From Bryum argenteum (Eukaryota > Streptophyta > Bryopsida > Bryales > Bryaceae): a stretch of DNA of 64,000 nucleotides. Location of the stretch: positions 9,804,345 to 9,868,344 of the forward strand of contig CM073326.1 of NCBI GenBank assembly GCA_037043015.1, given 5' to 3'. Every line of letters starts with the position of its first letter. Within the stretch, counting starts at the first letter, position 1. This document shows positions 58,241-64,000 of this stretch, piece after piece. The translations under genes and the position numbers were made by a program. The notes under the pieces are model-generated. The model searched no databases, was not told the origin of the DNA, and saw only the letters and a list, made by a program, of their open reading frames with translations.

Positions 58241-58481
58241 TTTACCCCGAATGTCGACCGATTTGACAACCCTGATATAAGAGAAGAGACATTGAGTCTC
58301 ATTTCACTTCCGAATTTTGAACACTTTCCAAGAGCTTTGAGCCACATAATTCATTTTATGTGTACATTGCTTGGTAGGTATTGAGTTCGGAAGTGAGGAT
58401 TTCCGTAAGGAACTCTTGCCATTTTTTTCCCCGTCACGGTCCCACCACTGTTTAAGACTTTGAGGCGTCCTATTTATCAAA

Positions 58482-61378
58482 GTGGGCCCTACTCCACATG
58501 AGCCTTGGTTTAGAGACATCGAGAAGGAAGGGAAAGCGTCTGGGTCCTTCCTACAGTGCTCACTATGTCATGTAATTGTTTCGAAGAAGAAGTGTCGGAA
58601 TTTGAGTCATTATGGGTACGAGAAGATTCCTGGACATAGGGTTCTGTCCTTTGCCCAAAGCTGCCTAGGGAAATTAGGCAGTTATTTTTAAGATGTGGTG
58701 GGGAGTTCCCTCCATATAACGGAGAATTGGAACTATTTCTCGGTGAATGTTCTCTCACTCCATCCACGGACGTTCCATGTGCTTCAAAACATGACATTCC
58801 TGAAACCCCTAGGAGTGACTCTTGTGTAGGGTCCTCGCTAGACACCCCCATGAATTCAACAAATCTTTTGGTAGGGTCAACCTCTGCTTCTTCCATGCTT
58901 ATGAGGGGAATTAGGGATACTCGCCCGATGTTTGGATCTATGAAGCAAACGAAGCAATCTTCAATTGAAGCTACTTTTGCAGAAGCGGATAGGCGGGAGT
59001 TGGATAAACTCTGGGCGTAATTTTTTTACGTAGCAAATATACCATTCTCAGTAGCCCCCAATGATGCGTTCAAAGCTGCCGTGATGAAGACTGCGGGATT
59101 TCGAAAATTCTATGCTCCACCATCCTACCATGACATACGGACAAGGTTGTTAGGAGAAGTAAAGACGGAGTTATAAAAGAAACTAGATAGTAGACTCTCT
59201 GAGAGCCTTCGGAAGTTTGGAGGAACTTTGACTATGGAAGGATGGTCATCTGTGACTAGTCGCCCTTTGGTGAATGCGATGCTCGTGACTCAAGCTGGAG
59301 AGCTTTTTCTTGGTGCTGTCGATACTACTGGCCAAGAAAAAACAGCGGTGTACATGTCAACTCTCATGTTGAAGTACATAGAACAAGTTGGATCAGAGAA
59401 CATTGTTCAAGTATGCACAGACAATGCTTCTGTAATGCTCAATGCCTCAAGAATAGTCCTTGAGAAATATCCGCACATTTTCATGCAAGGGTGTGCGACA
59501 CATGCAATGGACTTGTTGTTGGAGGATTGGGGAAAGGCTGGATGGATGGCGAATACTTTGGTCATGGCGAAGAAAATGGTCAAGTTTACCAAGAGGCGAC
59601 AAATGCCCCTAGCTGTGTTTCGTAAACACGAGGCGAAATTCAGCCTACTGATGCCTGGGAAAACAAGATTTGCTAGTCAATTCATAATGATAGATCGCTT
59701 GTTGGAGGTCAAGGAATCATTGGAGCAAGTTGTTGTCGACCCTATGTTCACAGCCTATGCCTCGAAGAAGACGGTATCTGCTAGAGATAAGCTTATATTC
59801 TCACGTAAGGTCAAGAAGGTGGTGTTGAGCAATGAGTTTTGGAAGCAATGCAAAAGACTACGGGATATGGTTGCCCCCGTGGTGTACGCTCTGAGAGAAT
59901 TCGACGGCAAGGCTCCAAGTACGGGCAAGGCATGGCATATCATGCGTGATCTTGAGAGACATGTCCATACTTTGCACGCACCGCCCATCTCATTGGAACC
60001 ACTTAAGGTGGCCACCGCAAAAGAGGAGTTTTACCATCGGAAACGGCTCATGACAACGGATTTACATGGCACGGCTGCACTTTTAAATCCTTACTTACTA
60101 CAAGACCAAGAGTTAGCTGACGATCCCGATCTTACAATAGCTTGCAAGCGTGTTTTACAAAAATTATGTACCGCGGATGATTACGCAGACGTGGTGAGTG
60201 AATTTCTTGCGTTTCGAGTAAGGGGTCCACCATTCCATGACATGCTGGAGCCTAATACTTAAAAACTAGCTCCACATGCATGGTGGGAGTTTGAAGGTGC
60301 TTGTGCTAAGCTCATCTCTCCAATTGCAAAGCGAATACTAGCACAGACCGTGTCCTTGTCGGCTTGCGAACGCAACTGGAGTAGCTACTCTTATGTTCAC
60401 GACAAAAAACGGAATCGGTTACTACCAGGCAGAGCTGATGACTTGGTCTACATATATTCCAACTCGAAATTGCTCGCGAATGATAAGTTGAGTGATGATG
60501 GGCGGTGGTATAGAGAGAACTTGGATTTAGAGGAAGACCAAGTACATGAGAATGATGAGGAAGCTGTCGAGGACGAATCAGAGTCTGATGACAATGATGT
60601 TTTTGAATTTGGCGATGAAGATGATGATATGACTTTCTTCCCTCCTTCAAATGATGAAGATGCTCTAAATGTTCATGATGCTAATGGTGATTTTATCGCT
60701 CATGGTCTTTCAACGGATGATCTAGATGATGAGTAGCCGTTAGCCCGGTTAATGACACAAGGCGGCATGGACAAATCAAATAACATCCTACCTGTTATCG
60801 CTACTGGTTTAGCGTTGGAAAAGGAGGCGATAGATGCGAAGACCACTGCGTGCAACACAACTGCGGGCACTATGAGCTCTGATCCGGTCGCGGAGAATAT
60901 CGCATCCGGTAGTAAGGATCAAGTATCTGATCAATGTGCTACTCCCCACGCTTTATTTCAACCCTCTACTACAAGGGTTACGACAACCTTGGAGAAATCG
61001 TCTAAGGGTTTAGTATCCCTTTCAAGAGCCAAATATGGGAGCATCTCTAGTGACTCTGATGTACCGTTGGGCAGGTATTTAAAGAATGCCAATGTTCTTC
61101 GTACTGCCACGGGGTTACAGCACATGCTTGGCACTTCCAAGTCGCATAAACGGAAATCTGCAACGGTTCCAATTGTTCCGCCTAAAAAACCGAAGATCCC
61201 TGTTAATCTCCCCGAATTTGATACTTGGCATAAGTATGGGAATATACAATGTCCAGAGAATAAACCCAAGATCAAAGAGGAGGTTCCAAGCGATTATGAA
61301 TATGATCCTACGGGATCTAGTGAAGCTGAAGTGAAGGGAGATAGCAATTATGAGCAATCCTCTGGTCTTGATGAGTAG
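58482..61378 (+). pseudogene. hAT-family transposase (BED finger, DUF659, hAT dimerisation domain)
   Basis: A BED-type zinc finger (FLQCSLCHVIVSKKK and IPGH) lies at 58482-58650. A one-base frameshift near 58648 follows. From there one frame stays in phase to 61378, broken only by stops: TAA at 59018 and 59174, TAA at 60260, TAG at 60734. Domains in order are RCGGEFPPYNGELELFLGE, NIPFSVAPNDAF, the DUF659 core (TMEGWSSVTSRPLVNAM; VCTDNASVML; GCATHAMDLLLEDWGK) and the hAT C-terminal dimerisation motif (LSACERNWSSYSYVHDKKRN). An acidic tail and a region of about 208 residues with KSHKRKS and PPKKPKI basic clusters come last. The usual first catalytic Asp (DGW) is Glu (EGW). Disabled, but little decayed apart from the stops. 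Confidence 0.88.
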
Positions 61379-61700
61379 TTGAATTTCGCATCTTTATGTA
61401 GTATAGGTTCATAGGACTTATATTTATTATAGAAATTGTAGCTATAGTTTACTGTAGTACTTTATTGTTATACTCCAAATGCATTTGGAGATTCTATTGT
61501 CTACATGACTACATTTAATGTGTTGAAAAATATTACATATATTTTTACATACTTGTCGTACGATAGTCTTCACTCTCAAGCATACAAAAGAAATGCACAT
61601 TAAATCAAAAAGATTGTAACCCTTTACTTCAAAAATAAGGCCCCATGGATCAATGGTGGCATTTTCATCATTTTTAAAACAACAACCATACAATCTAAAA

Positions 61701-61701
<1 letters not shown>

Positions 61702-61784
<83 letters not shown>
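61702..61784. repeat. (TA)n microsatellite
   Basis: About 83 bp of TA repeat between the hAT pseudogene and the 3' end of the RING-finger gene. Confidence 0.98.
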
Positions 61785-61788
<4 letters not shown>

Positions 61789-61825
61789 TATATGTGGAAC
61801 TTAACGTCCAACATCCGTTCTAACT

Positions 61826-64000
61826 TCAAACTGAAGATCCATCCGATTGGCCAATCTGAGCTACACTACGAGTACGCGGTCTTTGACTTGGACGGGCAAT
61901 TCGACCGCCCTCTTCATACTCTCGATCCACCGCTGCGATTTCGCCTCTCATCTCCGCCTGCCAACTATCCTCCCCATCTTCGCCCGATTGCTTCTTCCGC
62001 TTTTTGCTAGGATCCACTTCTTTGTTACGTAAGATTTCCATGGCCTTCTCGATCTTTGCAAGGACATCTTGTACAACACCTTCAAACTCATCCGATAATA
62101 GAAGTTGTGTGTCTTTTGGGTTTAAAAGACATTCTCTCCAAAATGTAATGGCGTCATTGATACGCATATCAAACTTCTTCACCGCATCCCAATAAGAGAC
62201 CTCCACATCTTCAAAAGAATTTTCCGGTATCGAAGTCCGGTATATTGCGGCCTCCTCCAATTTCGCGAGTACCAGAGCTCTTCCAATTGGAGTATGATCG
62301 TACTTCTTGTACTCCTCACCAAAGCTGGTTGAATTGGTTATTCGTGCCACGAACCATCTTCTCCCATTTCCACTTTCTTTGGAGGAAATCGAAAGAAACG
62401 GTTGTGTTCGACGCTCCAATGCCCTCCGAAATTACGACAAAACAACTCTCGTTGCTCATCACCTTCAATATTTCTCGCCCTGATCTCTATTTCGTAATCT
62501 CGTGTCATCCAAAATAACTGATCATGATCCCCACCAAATTGAATGGCTAGTTGGTGTTTTGATTCGGATGTACTCCAGTTAAGAGCATTTCCCCAATCAG
62601 AGTATTTTAGAAATTTCTTCGGGTATTGATCCAATGGAAGATTCCATCGGTTGAACTCGTGCCCTGGTGGCATAAGATCTCGTATGCCCATCATCTCGTA
62701 GAATCTCGTGCTAAATGGGGAGCGACATACTGGACATACCGATTTTGTCATCGCATATCGGCATATGCAAGTAACATGAAAGTTATAACCACATTGGCCT
62801 AACGTGTATGCGCCCTCTGCACCAAAATTATGCAGGCACACCGCACATTTGTCTTTAAGTATTGCGGGAGGAGGGTCGCATGTGTTGATTACAATGCGAG
62901 CTGACTCTTGTAGGTGCGATGAGAATCTACTATACGGCGCCCATCCTTCCTCTATCTCCATAGTCCAATCAACATCATTGTTTCGTCCCATCTTAGAGTA
63001 GTTTGTACGCTCCATCATCTCTTCAATATCCCCCCAAAAAGTGACCTCTATGGGGTCATATCGTTTTTTCGATCTGTTCGTACAGAACTTCTCCAATGAA
63101 GCATCTACAACTTCACGTGATTCCTTTGATGTAGATGCAATCGATTTGAGATCTTCTTTTGCCCTCGAAACCAAGCTCCTCCTATCTTGAAGTCGATGAA
63201 CCCATCCCAACCATGGTAGTATGCGTAGGTGAAGGTGGATTGTTGCCTCTGTAGAATCTACCGTTTTGAAGGTTTTCCGAAATGCCTCCAATTCAGCGAC
63301 TGCCTCATCTCTCTCTTTACTTGTAGCCTCCAACTTCATTGAGCATGCTTTTGCTTCCTCCTCCAATTTCGCAACTGTAACATCTCTCTCCTTCTTCACT
63401 GCCGCGAACTTCATCGCCCATGCTCGTTGTCGCTCAATCTGTCCATCATCTATCTCCTTTTGTGATATTAACTTCAATTCCCCCGGAATTTCATCATCGT
63501 CATCATCGTCATCATCGTCTAGTTCGATAATGGTTTTTCCCTTATCTTCTTTACCATCCTCTTCACCAACCTCTTTGAGAGGAGATAAATCCCTGATATA
63601 CGTCTTTCTCTTATCTTCTTCACCATCCTCTTTACCACCCGAATCAATTTGTGAAAGAAAAAGACTATCAGAAGTCCCGATAATGGTCTTCCCCTTATCT
63701 TTATTACCATCCTTTTCACCATCCTCTTTACCATCGTCTTTACCACCCGCATCACATTCTGGAACAACATGACTACATGAAGCCCCCTGAGTGTCATTCT
63801 GTGATGGAACATAGGTGAATCGGTCATCTTCTAAGTCTTCTACCGCATCCTTTTGGCGCATTGCTTCTTGGTACTTTGCCTCATACTCGCTAGCAGGACC
63901 TTGGCCAAACAACCGCAATTCCTTGTAGAACTCGTCAAGGAGACGTTGCGTAATTTGCTGTTGTTTCTCCAGTTCCACAATGATTAGCTCAGTCTTCACT
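61826..64000 (-). CDS. RING-finger / coiled-coil protein, 5' end outside the window
   Basis: A long minus-strand frame runs from the window edge to 62338. It begins without an ATG, so the gene extends beyond 64000. In order it has a Gln-rich start and a Lys/Glu/Asp-rich low-complexity part with repeated EEDGKEDKGKTII. Next are an aspartate run (nine D near 63505) and a coiled coil (AAVKKERDVTVAKLEEEAKA). A RING-type finger follows at about 62723-62852 (CAVCLHNF, CGYNFHVTC, CPVCRSPF), then a Trp-rich C-terminal region. The domain suggests an E3 ubiquitin ligase; substrate unknown. The adjacent frame at 61826-62419 (DHTPIGRALVLAKLEEAA, a Lys-rich patch, an Arg-rich end) overlaps it and probably belongs to the same protein after a frameshift or unrecognised intron near 62340-62420. 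It could be a damaged gene or a transposon-amplified family member. Confidence 0.6.

Larger units (their letters stand above)
50843..58274. mobile_element. Composite structure with CAGGG-type inverted termini
   Basis: The left end reads CAGGGATGTCA and the right end, inverted, CAGGGTTGTCA. Inside each terminus are palindromic GTCCGGAC words, CGGTCGG-type GC-rich DNA and a GGGTAAATG word. CAGGG termini with a following TGTCA are typical of hAT transposons. The interior has no transposase but three long inverted arms. The flanking 8 bp (ACCCGACT left, ATATAAGA right) do not match, so either the insertion was followed by deletion or two elements share this block. It truncates the gag on its left and abuts a hAT transposase pseudogene on its right. 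Confidence 0.45.

Noticed and set aside
50835..58282. 8-bp hAT target-site duplication at the CAGGG termini
   Set aside because: The flanking octamers ACCCGACT and ATATAAGA do not match, so no duplication is claimed.
63266..63772. 168-residue Ser-rich plus-strand frame
   Set aside because: Antisense of the acidic Asp/Lys/Glu repeat part of the RING-finger gene.

Overview
This is a eukaryotic nuclear window, almost certainly from a land plant. It has spliced genes with GT-AG introns, a plant-type mitochondrial phosphate carrier, a plant-type ANKRD13-like protein, a Ty3/gypsy chromovirus primed by initiator tRNA-Met, Ty1/copia remnants, a CACTA element and a DUF659-type hAT transposase. Two piggyBac-family transposase remnants and an intronless fungal-type glycoside hydrolase would be unusual in a flowering plant. 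They make a bryophyte, lycophyte or other non-angiosperm attractive, but the sequence alone does not settle the lineage.

Layout. 1-3.4 kb: gene-free DNA with short tandem repeats. 3.76-6.54 kb (minus): a complete four-exon gene for a 780-residue ankyrin/GPCR-chaperone-domain protein. 6.6-15.9 kb: AT-rich intergenic DNA with purine-rich tracts and an inverted-repeat pair. 15.99-17.21 kb (plus): an intronless secreted GH5 enzyme that resembles fungal endo-beta-1,6-glucanases. 19.01-20.66 kb (minus): a complete five-exon PHT3;3-like phosphate carrier. 21.1-22.0 kb: a Ty1/copia gag remnant.

23.6-37.1 kb is a nested transposon block. Minus-strand coding remnants (a piggyBac transposase and an unrecognised repeat-containing frame) are interrupted by a complete Ty3/gypsy chromovirus (LTRs 26530-27017 and 31609-32099, TSD GGGGT) and by a 3.67 kb CACTA element (33137-36806, TSD TGT). 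37.5-43.6 kb is a decayed Ty1/copia polyprotein broken up by a (TA)n tract and an LTR-like repeat. 44.4-45.6 kb holds a tRNA-derived SINE candidate and a second piggyBac fragment. 46.7-50.84 kb is the leader and gag of another Ty3-type retroelement. It stops abruptly at a GC-rich structure (50843-58274) bounded by CAGGG-type inverted termini and containing three long inverted-repeat arms that all share one palindromic core. 58.5-61.4 kb is a hAT transposase pseudogene. 61.8 kb to the window edge (minus) is a RING-finger/coiled-coil gene that runs out of the window and has one apparent frame break.

The intact host genes (ankyrin protein, glucanase, carrier) look functionally unrelated. The rest of the window is mostly transposon archaeology. 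Best leads: the fungal-type beta-1,6-glucanase, the three-arm inverted-repeat structure, and the precisely reconstructable nested insertions.
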